From: Alphaproteobacteria bacterium
Lineage (GTDB): Bacteria; Pseudomonadota; Alphaproteobacteria; SHVZ01
Reading direction: 5' to 3'
DNA: 46,103 bases
Assembly: GCA_016869285.1 (NCBI GenBank)
Contig: VGEN01000016.1
Coordinates: 1 to 46,103, forward strand
In this document: piece by piece, positions 8,026-16,365 of the stretch
Layout: each line of letters starts with the position of its first letter
Position numbering within the stretch: position 1 is the first letter of the stretch
Program-made: the position numbers and the translations under genes
The notes under the pieces: generated by a model
Seen by the model: the letters and a program-made list of their open reading frames with translations, nothing else
What the model was told of the DNA's origin: nothing
The model's database searches: none

Positions 8026-8091
8026 GACCAATACGATAGCGATCTTTCATCGGCGAGAGCCGACGCAGGGCAATGCCGGCCCGCTTCCCCG

Positions 8092-9207
8092 TCACATGCC
8101 CTGGCGTAGCCTTCCCGGATCGAGCGGCGTGAGGCGCCCTGGCGCGAAGGGCGCGAGGTCGACATAGCGGGTTTCGCCGTCGAGGATCAGCTCGCTCATC
8201 GCCTCGCCGCTGGCCGGCGCGTTGAGCATGCCCCAGACATTGTGGCCGGTCGCGACATAGGCGCCTTCGACGCCGGCGATCGCGCCCATCAGCGGCAGCC
8301 CGTCCTGGGTGAGCGGGCGGAAGCAGGCTTGGCGCTTGAGGATCGGCGCTGAGGCGAGCACGGGCGAGAGCGCTCTGCACATCGCTTCGAGCCGGCCAAA
8401 GGCGCCGTCCTCGGGCGCGACCTCGGCGGGATCGACCGGCAGCGGATCGGTTGAGGAGATGGCGCAGACCCAGGTGGTGCCGTCGGCGCGCGGGAACACC
8501 TCGGGCGACAGCGCCTCGCCGCTTTCCTCGCGGTATTCGAGGAACAGCGCCTCGGCGGGAATGGCGATGCGCGTGTCGAGCACGAGGCTGTGGCCTTTGT
8601 ATCCGTAGACCGGCGGCAGCGGCAGCCAGCGTGCGGCGAGAACGGACCACGGGCCCATGGCGATGACCACGGCATCGCCTTCGACGGTCTCACCGTTCGC
8701 GAGGACGGCGCCGCTCACGGAACCCTTCCTGTCGCGCGCCACATCGACGACCGTGCCGTGCTGCAGCGCCGCGCCCTGCGCTTCGGCGGCGCGCATCAAT
8801 CCGTTGGTGAAGGCGTGCGGCTCGACCAGCGCCGTCGTCTCGGGCGAGCCGATCTTCTCCGCGATGACAACGCGGTCGGAAAGCCAGGGGCGCTTGCTCG
8901 AAGGCCGCGACGCTTCCGCCGCCTGCGCGTAGCCGGCATAGGTGGTCAGGCGACGATAGCCCCAGGGATTGCCGAGCGCCTCGGCAAGCTCGGCATGAAG
9001 CGCAAAGCTTCGTCGCGCCAAACGATCGAGAGGGTTGCCGCGACACCAGTCGAGCGCGAGGAAGCCGCCCGACTTGCCCGAGGCCGATCCGGCGACCTCG
9101 TGGCGCTCGATGACGACGGGCCGGGCGCCGCGTCGGGCGAGATAATAGGCAGTCGCGGCACCGATCGCGCCGCCGCCGCAGATGAGGACCCGTTTGCCCG
9201 CGTTCAC
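8092..9207 (-). CDS. FAD-dependent amino-acid/amine oxidoreductase (DAO family)
   Basis: The 371-residue flavoprotein starts with the Rossmann dinucleotide motif 'VLICGGGAIGAATAYYLARRG' and an acidic/Glu end 'VVIERHEVAGSASGKSGGFL'. It has the DAO-type C-terminal 'GHNVWGMLNAPASGEAMSELI' FAD-binding helix. DAO-family members oxidise D-amino acids, glycine, sarcosine or related amines. The start is GTG 9207, whose bases overlap the TGA of the IclR gene (GTGA), so the two are translationally coupled. That coupling suggests IclR controls it. The substrate is unknown. Confidence 0.87.
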   Translation of the reverse strand: MNAGKRVLICGGGAIGAATAYYLARRGARPVVIERHEVAGSASGKSGGFLALDWCRGNPLDRLARRSFALHAELAEALGNPWGYRRLTTYAGYAQAAEASRPSSKRPWLSDRVVIAEKIGSPETTALVEPHAFTNGLMRAAEAQGAALQHGTVVDVARDRKGSVSGAVLANGETVEGDAVVIAMGPWSVLAARWLPLPPVYGYKGHSLVLDTRIAIPAEALFLEYREESGEALSPEVFPRADGTTWVCAISSTDPLPVDPAEVAPEDGAFGRLEAMCRALSPVLASAPILKRQACFRPLTQDGLPLMGAIAGVEGAYVATGHNVWGMLNAPASGEAMSELILDGETRYVDLAPFAPGRLTPLDPGRLRQGM

Positions 9208-10001
9208 GCCTGGCGGCGGAGCATCGTCATCATCTTCGGGCGCGGCGCGTCGAGGCCGTGGCTGATCTCGCCGGCGAGGCGGCGAAGCGTCGCGGCGACC
9301 TGCGCCTTCCGCGCCGCGTTGAGACGCGCGGCCGGCGCCGAGATCGAAAGCCCGGCGAGCGGCGCTCCCGACGGATCGACGATCGGCACGCCGACGCAGA
9401 CCGAGCCTTCCTCGTTCTCGCCATTGTCCTCGGCGAAGCCCTGGGTGCGGGCGCGGTCGAGCTCGAGCGCAAGCTGGGCGAGCGAGCGCAGCGTGCGGCC
9501 GGTGCGGGCGCGGAGCTTGGAGGGGATGTGGCGCAGCCGCTCTTCCTCCGGCATCTGCGAGAGGATCGCCTTGCCGATCGAGGTGGTGTAGGCCGGATCG
9601 CGGCCGCCGACGCGCGCCTGCATGCGCAGCGCATGCTGGCTCTCGGCGATCTCGATATAGACGATCTCGGCACCGTCGAGGACGCCGAGGTTCACCGTCT
9701 CGCCGAAGCGCTCGCGCAGCGCCCGCATATGCGGGATGCAGACGTCGCGCAGATTGCGAAGCCGCGCGTTCGAGCGGCCCCAGGTGATGATCTTGAGGCC
9801 GACGCCGTAGACGTCGCGCTCCGGGTCGTAGCTCAGAAGACCCGACTGGACGAGCGTGCGGAGATAGCGGAAGACCGTGGTCTTCGGCAGGCCCACTTCG
9901 ACCGAGACATGCTGCAGGGACAAGGCCTGGTCCGAGGAGCAGATGCAGTCCAAGACCTGCATCGCCTTGAGCACAGGCTTTACGAGGTAGTCGTCGCGCA
10001 T
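9204..10001 (-). CDS. IclR family transcriptional regulator
   Basis: The 265-residue protein has an N-terminal winged helix-turn-helix ('LSLQHVSVEVGLPKTTVFRYLRTLVQSGLL', about residues 28-57) and the C-terminal IclR effector domain. The latter includes 'TSIGKAILSQMPEEE' and 'VCVGVPIVDPSGAPLAGLSIS'. Such dimers sense small metabolites. GGAGGAG precedes the ATG. It is coupled to the FAD oxidoreductase and divergent from the aminotransferase, with a perfect palindrome in between, which suggests control of both directions. Confidence 0.93.
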   Translation of the reverse strand: MRDDYLVKPVLKAMQVLDCICSSDQALSLQHVSVEVGLPKTTVFRYLRTLVQSGLLSYDPERDVYGVGLKIITWGRSNARLRNLRDVCIPHMRALRERFGETVNLGVLDGAEIVYIEIAESQHALRMQARVGGRDPAYTTSIGKAILSQMPEEERLRHIPSKLRARTGRTLRSLAQLALELDRARTQGFAEDNGENEEGSVCVGVPIVDPSGAPLAGLSISAPAARLNAARKAQVAATLRRLAGEISHGLDAPRPKMMTMLRRQA

Positions 10002-10014
10002 TTCTCCTCCAGTG

Positions 10015-10031
10015 ATTTCGCAAAGCGAAAT
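10015..10031. promoter_or_regulatory. Perfect palindrome, candidate IclR operator
   Basis: ATTTCGC-AAA-GCGAAAT has 7-base arms and a 3-base spacer. It lies 13 bases upstream of the IclR ATG and 9 bases before a TTGACA hexamer on the plus strand. The position suits autorepression of iclR and control of the divergent aminotransferase. Confidence 0.6.
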
Positions 10032-10040
10032 AGCAGATCC

Positions 10041-10069
10041 TTGACATGAAACGCAAGCTCACGGACAGT
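10041..10069 (+). promoter_or_regulatory. Candidate promoter of the aminotransferase gene
   Basis: A consensus -35 TTGACA (10041-10046) is followed after 17 bases by GACAGT, a weak -10 (three of six matches). Only the -35 box is convincing. Confidence 0.35.
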
Positions 10070-10102
10070 CGCCGACCACCCCCTCAAGGCGAGGAAGACG
10101 CT

Positions 10103-11404
10103 ATGGCCCTCAACAAGTTCGAGAAATCCAAGGCGGCCATGGCGCGGGGAGCGAAGGTTCTCGGCGGTGGCACCAACTCGAACTTCCGGGCCGGCGTCTC
10201 TCCCACCCCGCTGGTCATCGATCGCGGCGAGGGGGCCTACCTCTATGACGTCGACGGCAACCGGCACGTCGACTACTACCTTGCGATGGGGCCGATCATC
10301 CTCGGCCACAACCCGCCCGGCGTGATCGAGGCGGCCAAGCGCCAGCTCGACAAGGGCATCATCTTCGCGAGCCAGGTCGAGGCCGAGTTCGAGGCCGGCG
10401 AGTGGGTGCAGAAGCTCGTACCCTGCGCCGAGCGCGTGCGCTTCGCCGGATCGGGAACCGAGGTCGTGCAGGCGGCGTTCCGGCTCGCGCGCGCCGCCAC
10501 CGGGCGGAACGTCATCGTCAAGTTCGAGGGCCACTATCACGGTTGGCTCGACAATGTGCTGCTCAGCGTCGGCCCTGCCGCCGATGCCGCCGGCCCCGCC
10601 GATGCGCCGAACCTGGTTCCCGGCAGCCCCGGCATGGACCCGATGGCGTCGAAGAACGTCAACGTGCTGCCCTGGAACAACCTCGAGAAGCTCAAGGAGC
10701 GGCTCTCCCGGCGCGACGTCGCCGCCGTGATCATGGAACCGGCGATGTGCAACACCAGCGCCATCCGTCCGAAGGACGGATACCTCGAAGGCGTGCGCAA
10801 GGCCTGCACCGAAACCGGCACCGTGCTGATCTTCGACGAGGTCATCACCGGTTTTCGCGTCTCCGCCGGCGGCGCGCAGAAGGTGCTGGGCGTGACGCCC
10901 GACCTCGCCACCTTCGGCAAGGCGATCGCCAACGGCTTCCCGGTTGCCGCCATCGCCGGCCGCGCCGACCTGATGGACAGCATGGTGCCCGGCAAGGTCG
11001 TGCATGGCGGCACCTATAACGGCCACCCGGTCAACATGGCCGCGACCGTGGCCGTGCTGTCCGAGCTCGCCAAGGGCGATGTCTACCGGAAGATCGAGAA
11101 GAGCGGGAAGCGGCTGATGGAGGGCATCGGCACGATCCTGCGCGACCATCAGGTGCCGAACCGCGTGCAGGGCTTCCCCGGCATCTTCCATGTGGCGCTC
11201 GGCACCAGCGATCCGATCACCGACTATCGCGACAGCCTGAAATCCGACAAGGCGCGCTACGTCAAGCTCACCGGCGCGATGGTCGAGCGCGGCGTGCGCG
11301 CGCTCGAGCGCGGCGCCTGGTTCCTCTCCGGCGCGCATGACGATGCGGTGATCGACGAGACCCTGCAGGTCGTCGAGGACTCGGTCAGGGCGGCGCTCCG
11401 CTAG
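10103..11404 (+). CDS. Class III PLP aminotransferase (glutamate-1-semialdehyde aminomutase-like)
   Basis: The 433-residue fold-type I enzyme shows 'FAGSGTEVVQAAFRLARAATG' (phosphate cup), 'FEGHYHGW' (ring-stacking Tyr145-His146), 'LIFDEVITGFR' (Asp245 to the pyridine nitrogen) and 'TFGKAIANGFP' with the Schiff-base Lys273. It resembles the HemL branch, which also contains beta-amino-acid aminotransferases. Nothing ties it to tetrapyrrole synthesis here. Start ATG 10103 follows GAGGAA; an upstream ATG at 10046 lies inside the promoter. Divergence from iclR suggests a catabolic transamination. Substrate is uncertain. Confidence 0.88.
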   Translation: MALNKFEKSKAAMARGAKVLGGGTNSNFRAGVSPTPLVIDRGEGAYLYDVDGNRHVDYYLAMGPIILGHNPPGVIEAAKRQLDKGIIFASQVEAEFEAGEWVQKLVPCAERVRFAGSGTEVVQAAFRLARAATGRNVIVKFEGHYHGWLDNVLLSVGPAADAAGPADAPNLVPGSPGMDPMASKNVNVLPWNNLEKLKERLSRRDVAAVIMEPAMCNTSAIRPKDGYLEGVRKACTETGTVLIFDEVITGFRVSAGGAQKVLGVTPDLATFGKAIANGFPVAAIAGRADLMDSMVPGKVVHGGTYNGHPVNMAATVAVLSELAKGDVYRKIEKSGKRLMEGIGTILRDHQVPNRVQGFPGIFHVALGTSDPITDYRDSLKSDKARYVKLTGAMVERGVRALERGAWFLSGAHDDAVIDETLQVVEDSVRAALR

Positions 11405-11406
11405 TC

Positions 11407-12276
11407 TCATCGGCCGAGCCTCGGCCATTTGGCCATCTCGGCGATCTCGCGCGCGACGTCGATGTAGCCCGGCTCGATGAGCTGCCCGTCGACCTTGACC
11501 TGAACGCCCTTCGGCGCGGCGGATACGGCCGCGAGCACGCGCTTCGACCAGTCGATCTCCTGCGGGCTCGGGCCGAAGGCCGCGTCCGCGATCGCCGCCT
11601 GCTCCTGGGTGGAGACGGCCTTGCCGTCATAGCCGAGCTCGCGGCCTTCCAGGCACGCCGCGCGAAACCCTTCCGGGTCGCGCGGATCGCGGAAGGCGCT
11701 GTCGATCGCCGCAAGCCCATGCGCCTTGGCGGCCATGGCAACGGTCGAAAGCGCGGTCAGCATCGGAAAGCGGTAGGGAGCCGGGCGGCGGAAGCCGCCG
11801 ATGCCGCGCGAAAGATCGCCGAGCCCGATCGCGATCCCCTCCAGGCGCGGGCAGGATGCCGCGATCTCCCCGGCGGCGAGCACGCCCTTCGGCGTCTCGA
11901 TCATCGCCCACAGCCGGAGCGCGTCCGGTGCGCCCAGGCCGCCGAGCGCGTCGTCGGCCTCTCTCATTTGCCGCGCCGTCTCGACCTTGCTCAGCATGAC
12001 GCCGTCGATCGGCGCCTTCGCCGCGAACGCCAGATCCTCCTCCCCGAATTTCGTATCGAGTCCGTTGATTCTGATCAGGCGTTCTTGACCCTTAAAGTCG
12101 CCGGCGGCGAAGGCTTTGCCCATGCGGCCCCGCGCCGCATCCTTGTCGGCGGGGGAGACCGAGTCCTCAAGGTCGAAGAGAAGCACGTCGGCCGCCAGGT
12201 CCCTGGCGGTGTCGTAGGAGGATGGATCGTCGCCGAGGCGATAGACGACGCTTCGCCTCGGCCGCATTCGCTTCAC
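11407..12276 (-). CDS. HpcH/HpaI aldolase / CitE-like citrate lyase family protein
   Basis: The 289-residue TIM-barrel protein has 'DVLLFDLEDSVSP' (acidic metal-site strand), 'RLIRINGLDTKFGEEDL' (Arg binding the acyl carboxylate), 'LWAMIETPKGV' (catalytic/metal Glu) and 'IAIGLGDLSRGIG' (metal Asp). CitE-like proteins cleave malyl-CoA, citramalyl-CoA or similar esters. Which is used is not deducible. The start is GTG 12276, overlapping the upstream binding-protein stop as GTGA. The genes are therefore co-translated, which suggests the imported solute and the lyase belong to one pathway. An ATG three codons later is possible. Confidence 0.85.
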   Translation of the reverse strand: MKRMRPRRSVVYRLGDDPSSYDTARDLAADVLLFDLEDSVSPADKDAARGRMGKAFAAGDFKGQERLIRINGLDTKFGEEDLAFAAKAPIDGVMLSKVETARQMREADDALGGLGAPDALRLWAMIETPKGVLAAGEIAASCPRLEGIAIGLGDLSRGIGGFRRPAPYRFPMLTALSTVAMAAKAHGLAAIDSAFRDPRDPEGFRAACLEGRELGYDGKAVSTQEQAAIADAAFGPSPQEIDWSKRVLAAVSAAPKGVQVKVDGQLIEPGYIDVAREIAEMAKWPRLGR

Positions 12277-13850
12277 GATTTCTTCTCGACGTTCCAGAGC
12301 ACGAGGCGCGGCGCTTCGAGCACGCCCGAGAGATTGCTGGAGTAGGCGACCGGCGCCATGAACTGGCCGAGGATGATGTAGGGCAGCACGCGGTAGAAAT
12401 GCCTCTGCACCTCGTCGACCACGGCTTTCTGCTTCTCCAGCGTGTCGGCGGCGATGAAGGAGAGGCGTGCCTTCTCGAGCGCGTCATCGCAGGGCCATCC
12501 GGCGTAGTTCTTGCCGTCGCAGGGTGTCGGCACCACCGAGTTGCCGAGAGGATTGGCCTGGGCCAGACCCGGGCCGGTGGTGTGGAAGAGGTGCCAACCG
12601 CCGCGATTTTGGTCCGGATGGTCCTTGATCGGCCGGCGCGCGGCGAGCGTCGACCAGTCGGTCGCCTGCAGCTCGACGTTCATGCCGATCGCCTTGAGAT
12701 TCTGGGCGGTTACCAGGGTCGCAGCATGGATCAGCGGCTGGTCGGTCGGGTCCATCAGCACGACGCGCTCGCCCTTGTAGCCGGCTTCCGCCAGCAGCGC
12801 CTTGGCCTTGGCGATGTCGCGGCCCTTGGCCCAGGCGCCGAGCCCGGCCGAAGACTCGAGCGGTGTGCCGCAGACGAAGATCGCCCAGCAGACTTTCTCG
12901 ACCTCTGGATTGCCGACCATCGCGGCCAGGTATTCCTTCTGGTCGATGCTCCACAGCATCGCCTCGCGCACCTTCGGATTGTTGAAGGGCGGCACCAGAT
13001 GATTGACGCGGACAATCGCATGCGCGCCGAGCTGATCAAGCGTCTTCACCGTGACGTTCTTCGCCGCTTTCAGCTTCGGCAGAAGGTCGTTGGCCGGAAC
13101 CGCGATCGCATCGATCTCGCCGGCGATCAGCGCCGAGGCGGCGATGTTCGGATCGGGAATCCAGGTCCACTCGACGCGGTCGACCTTGGCGATTTTGCCG
13201 CCGGCCAGCCCGTCGGGTGCTTCCGCGCGCGGCTTGTAGGCGAGATTCCTCTTGTAGACGACCTTCGAGCCCGGCACCCAATCGGCCTTGTCGAAGGTGA
13301 AGGGGCCGGAGCCGATGTACTTCTCGACCTGCTTGAAGGGATCGGTCTTCGCCTCCTCCTCGCGCATGACGAAGAGCGGAACGGCGGGGTTGGAGAGCTG
13401 TTCGAGGACCGGGGCGAAAGTGCTCTTGAGCCTGATCTCGAATTCAAGCGGGCTGGTCACAGTCACGTCGGCGACGTGCTGCATGAGCGTCATTCCGGAC
13501 ACCATGCGAACCGCCCAGCGCCTCAGCGACTGCACGGCATCCTTGGCCTCGACCGGCGCGCCGTCATGGAAGGCAAGCCCGGAGCGGAGCTTAAACTTCC
13601 AGGTCATGCCGTCGGCCGACTTCGACCAGGACTCGACCATCTGCGGCTTCGGCAGCAGCGACTTGTCGAGCGCGAACAGCACGTCGTAGATCATGTAGCC
13701 GTGCGAGGAGGTCTCGGTCGCGGTGGTCCACACCGGATCGAGGTTCTTGAGATCGGCCTGCGGCACGATCTTGATCACGGACTGCGCGGAAGCCCCTGCG
13801 GCGAGGGCGCCGGCCAGCGGCAAGGCAAGTACGAGAGAACGTAGAGCCAC
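12273..13850 (-). CDS. ABC transporter solute-binding protein, family 5 (peptide/nickel type), copy 1
   Basis: The 525-residue protein has a Sec signal peptide (hydrophobic stretch 5-18, cleavage expected after 'AGASA' at 22). The family 5 start 'ADLKNLDPVWTTATETSSHGYMIYD' follows, then 'PQMVESWSKSADGMTWKFKLR' and 'FHDGAPVEAKDAV'. Near the C-terminus 'TPCDGKNYAGWPCDD' has two cysteines that could form a disulfide. It captures a solute in the periplasm for a Dpp/Opp-type transporter. No permease lies beside it. The start is GTG, six bases after GGAGGGG. It is paralogous to the proteins at 26.6-28.2 and 28.3-29.9 kb. Confidence 0.92.
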   Translation of the reverse strand: MALRSLVLALPLAGALAAGASAQSVIKIVPQADLKNLDPVWTTATETSSHGYMIYDVLFALDKSLLPKPQMVESWSKSADGMTWKFKLRSGLAFHDGAPVEAKDAVQSLRRWAVRMVSGMTLMQHVADVTVTSPLEFEIRLKSTFAPVLEQLSNPAVPLFVMREEEAKTDPFKQVEKYIGSGPFTFDKADWVPGSKVVYKRNLAYKPRAEAPDGLAGGKIAKVDRVEWTWIPDPNIAASALIAGEIDAIAVPANDLLPKLKAAKNVTVKTLDQLGAHAIVRVNHLVPPFNNPKVREAMLWSIDQKEYLAAMVGNPEVEKVCWAIFVCGTPLESSAGLGAWAKGRDIAKAKALLAEAGYKGERVVLMDPTDQPLIHAATLVTAQNLKAIGMNVELQATDWSTLAARRPIKDHPDQNRGGWHLFHTTGPGLAQANPLGNSVVPTPCDGKNYAGWPCDDALEKARLSFIAADTLEKQKAVVDEVQRHFYRVLPYIILGQFMAPVAYSSNLSGVLEAPRLVLWNVEKKS

Positions 13851-13980
13851 GCGGAACCCCTCCGGCGTTTTTCCAATGAGAAACAGTAACCGGGCCCGCC
13901 GGTTCTGTGAAGTCGCCAGTGGCGGAAATGTGATCCGAAACGGCGCGGGGGTGCTATTTTCGTTCCTCGAACAGGTCGTT

Positions 13981-13989
13981 GGGGGGGGG
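13981..13989. repeat. Homopolymer tract of nine G
   Basis: Nine consecutive G lie 50 bases upstream of the GDPD start in the divergent 188-base gap between binding protein copy 1 and the phosphodiesterase. Such tracts are prone to slippage or sequencing error. The rest of the gap shows no clear promoter or hairpin. Confidence 0.8.
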
Positions 13990-14038
13990 CCGGATGGGTC
14001 ATCGGCATTTCAGGCGGGTTGGTCGCTAGTTCCGCAAC

Positions 14039-14740
14039 ATGGCAGCCCTCATCATCGCCCATCGCGGCTTCTCTGCCGGCCATCCCGAAAACTCGCTCGC
14101 GGCCTTCGAGGCGGCGATCGCCGCCGGCGCCGATGCGATCGAGACCGATGTCCGGCTCTCGCGCGACGGGCTTCCCGTATGCACGCATGACGCCGATCTC
14201 AAGCGCACGCACGGTCGCGACGAGAATGTCGGCGATATGGACGCGGTCCAGCTCGAACGCATGGGGGTTCTCGGCCTCACCACCGTGCTGATGGCAGCGC
14301 GGGGGCGATGCCGTGTCGTGCTCGACCTCAAGCTCGCCTCAAAGGCCGATCTCGAGCCGATGCTCGGCGTGCTCAACGCGGTCGGCATGACGACGGAGGT
14401 CATCATCGGCGTCCGGACCGTCGATCTCGCGCCGGTCATCCTTCACTACTGTCCGGACGCGACGTTGCTGGGCCTGCTGCGCCTGCCCTCGCAGCTTCCG
14501 GCCTTCTACGACGCGGGCGGCGCCATCGGCCGGCTCTGGGAGGCGGAGGCGACACGCGCCGGCATCGAGACGGCCAAGCGCGGCGGGCATCAGGTCTGGG
14601 TTGCGGTCGGCGGCCGTGGCGGCGGCGGCACCGGCAATATCGGCGCAACCGCGCTCCGGCGGCTCTACGATGACGGCGCCGACGGCGTCATCGTCAACGA
14701 CCCGGCGCAGGCGTTCGCGGTCAGGAACGGCACGCGCTAG
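14039..14740 (+). CDS. Glycerophosphodiester phosphodiesterase family protein
   Basis: The 233-residue TIM-barrel protein has the GDPD signature: 'IIAHRGFSAGHPENSLAAF' (His8, Arg9, Glu17, Asn18), 'IETDVRLSRDGLPVCTHD' (Glu35, Asp37, catalytic His50), and 'VVLDLKL' for the second metal strand. It would release sn-glycerol-3-phosphate from glycerophosphodiesters. No signal peptide is seen, so it is probably cytoplasmic, as for UgpQ. It ends three bases before the convergent phosphatase-superfamily gene, with no room for a separate terminator. Confidence 0.9.
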   Translation: MAALIIAHRGFSAGHPENSLAAFEAAIAAGADAIETDVRLSRDGLPVCTHDADLKRTHGRDENVGDMDAVQLERMGVLGLTTVLMAARGRCRVVLDLKLASKADLEPMLGVLNAVGMTTEVIIGVRTVDLAPVILHYCPDATLLGLLRLPSQLPAFYDAGGAIGRLWEAEATRAGIETAKRGGHQVWVAVGGRGGGGTGNIGATALRRLYDDGADGVIVNDPAQAFAVRNGTR

Positions 14741-14743
14741 GTC

Positions 14744-16186
14744 TCACGCGTATCCGCCGTCGAGGTAGTAGGTGGCGCCGGTGCGCTGCCGGTCGAGCCG
14801 GCGGCGGAAGCTGCCATTGCCGACCTCGTGGATCAGGCGCTTGCCCTCGCCCGGAGTCTCGCCCCTCGACATCGCCTCGATCAGCACGCGCCCATCGATG
14901 TCGGCTGGCGGCAGGTCGAGCAGATGCAGGACCGTCGGCACCACATCGATGATGCCGGCCGCGAAGGGCGAGCCGTAGCGCTCGCGGAAGGCATCGCCCC
15001 CCGCAATCAGCACGTTATTGAGCTCGCGCGGATGCAGGCCCCCGTGAGTGCCGCCGAGCAGCGGCAGATTGGAGTCGAAATAGCAGGTGCCGGCGACGCC
15101 GTTAGCATCGAGCTCGTCGTCATCGGCGAGGGTGAAGAAGAGATGCGGCGCGCGCTTGTGGTCGACGCCGGAGAGCGGCATGGCGAAGGAGCCGTCGACC
15201 TCGCCTTCGATCTCGTTCTTCGCGGTCGAGAAGACGAGGCCGCACCAGGGCTGCTCGGCAAGCCAGGCGCCGACGCGCGTCGCATCGGCGGGATCGCGGA
15301 AGGCGACGCCGATCGGGCCCGAAAGGGCGAGCGCGACGTCGGTGTCCGCGTCCAGCGCCGGGCCGGCGCGGAAGCCGGCGGCGCGGAAGAGATCGGTCGT
15401 CGACAGCTTCTCGCGGCAGCTGATATGGCCGTGATCGGAGAGGCAGATGATCTGCGTCCCCGCCTCCGAGGCACCGGCCTCCCACCAGGAGAGCAGCCGT
15501 CCGAAGGCGGCGTCGGCGGCGGTGATCGAAGCCCTGGCATCGGCCGAGCCCAGGCCGCGGTAGTGATAGGTCGAGTCCGGATCCGACGACCAGAAGAGGG
15601 CGACCTCGGGCGAGATCTCGCCGAGCACATGGTCGATGAAGATCGTCATCGCGTGCTCGATGCGCGGTGTGTTGGGAAGGGCCGCTTGCGGCGGTTCGCC
15701 GAAGCGCTCGAAGGCGGGGAGCGCGCGCGTCGTCGAGTAGCGCCGGCCATGCGAGGACCAGCGGAACTGCCCGAGCCGCTCCGCCTCGTGATGCAGGAGG
15801 ATGCTGGAGCCGATAGTGCCGGTCGAGACGACCGCCAGCGACTTGCCCGCGCGAGCCAGACGCTCGCCGAGCGAGGGAACACCGAGCATGCGGCCGCCCG
15901 AGGCGGCGGTCAGCGCCTCCAGATCTTCCGCCGTGCCCGTCGAGAGCGGCCGTCCGGCGACCGCATCGGGCGCGTGGAAGACGTTGGCGACGATGCCGTG
16001 GCGCCCCGGACGGCAGCCGGTGGCGAGCGAGGCGCAGTTGACGCGCGTCTCGGTCGGGAAGGTGGCGCGGCTCATCGGGAAGCGGCTGCCGGCATCGGCG
16101 AAGCGCGAGAGATTGGGCGCGAGCTCCGGCGTCACCATGTCGGGGCGGAGCCCGTCGAAGACCATCAGGATGACGCGAGGAGTCAT
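14744..16186 (-). CDS. Alkaline phosphatase superfamily protein (nucleotide pyrophosphatase/phosphodiesterase-like)
   Basis: The 480-residue enzyme begins 'RVILMVFDGLRPDMV' with metal ligand Asp11. 'ATFPTETRVN' contains the likely nucleophile Thr47, and 'TGCRPGRHGIV' follows. Later metal ligands are 'SSDPDSTYHY', 'CLSDHGHIS' and 'GGTHGG'. This matches NPP-type phosphodiesterases and phosphonoacetate hydrolase relatives. No signal peptide is evident. With the neighbouring GDPD it may release phosphate or alcohol moieties from phosphodiesters; that pairing is inferred from position only. Confidence 0.85.
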   Translation of the reverse strand: MTPRVILMVFDGLRPDMVTPELAPNLSRFADAGSRFPMSRATFPTETRVNCASLATGCRPGRHGIVANVFHAPDAVAGRPLSTGTAEDLEALTAASGGRMLGVPSLGERLARAGKSLAVVSTGTIGSSILLHHEAERLGQFRWSSHGRRYSTTRALPAFERFGEPPQAALPNTPRIEHAMTIFIDHVLGEISPEVALFWSSDPDSTYHYRGLGSADARASITAADAAFGRLLSWWEAGASEAGTQIICLSDHGHISCREKLSTTDLFRAAGFRAGPALDADTDVALALSGPIGVAFRDPADATRVGAWLAEQPWCGLVFSTAKNEIEGEVDGSFAMPLSGVDHKRAPHLFFTLADDDELDANGVAGTCYFDSNLPLLGGTHGGLHPRELNNVLIAGGDAFRERYGSPFAAGIIDVVPTVLHLLDLPPADIDGRVLIEAMSRGETPGEGKRLIHEVGNGSFRRRLDRQRTGATYYLDGGYA

Positions 16187-16365
16187 GAGGGAACTCTACT
16201 GCGAATGAGGAGGTCTGCCCAACGACCGCCTCCTCCCCTTGCGGCTCCGGCATACCTTTCCCGGCGACTTCTCTGCCGGGGGAGCAACAGGAGGGCGGAG
16301 CCCAGCGCTGATGTTCCCAGTTAGAAAATTCCCCCTTATCATCGTGCAAATCCTGAGGAGTTCCA

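Noticed and set aside
5899..8031. 710-codon minus-strand frame spanning the Old Yellow Enzyme and VapBC
   Set aside because: It crosses several genes on both strands and has no recognisable domain.
10103..11404. hemL, glutamate-1-semialdehyde aminomutase of tetrapyrrole synthesis
   Set aside because: Alphaproteobacteria normally make 5-aminolevulinate by HemA (the C4 route), and the gene lies opposite an IclR regulator in a catabolic setting.
12222..13844. 540-codon plus-strand frame antisense to binding protein copy 1
   Set aside because: Antisense shadow. Similar frames opposite copies 2 and 3 (26581-28257, 28625-29971) were rejected for the same reason.
14828..16324. 498-codon plus-strand frame opposite the phosphatase-superfamily gene
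   Set aside because: Antisense shadow with low-complexity composition.
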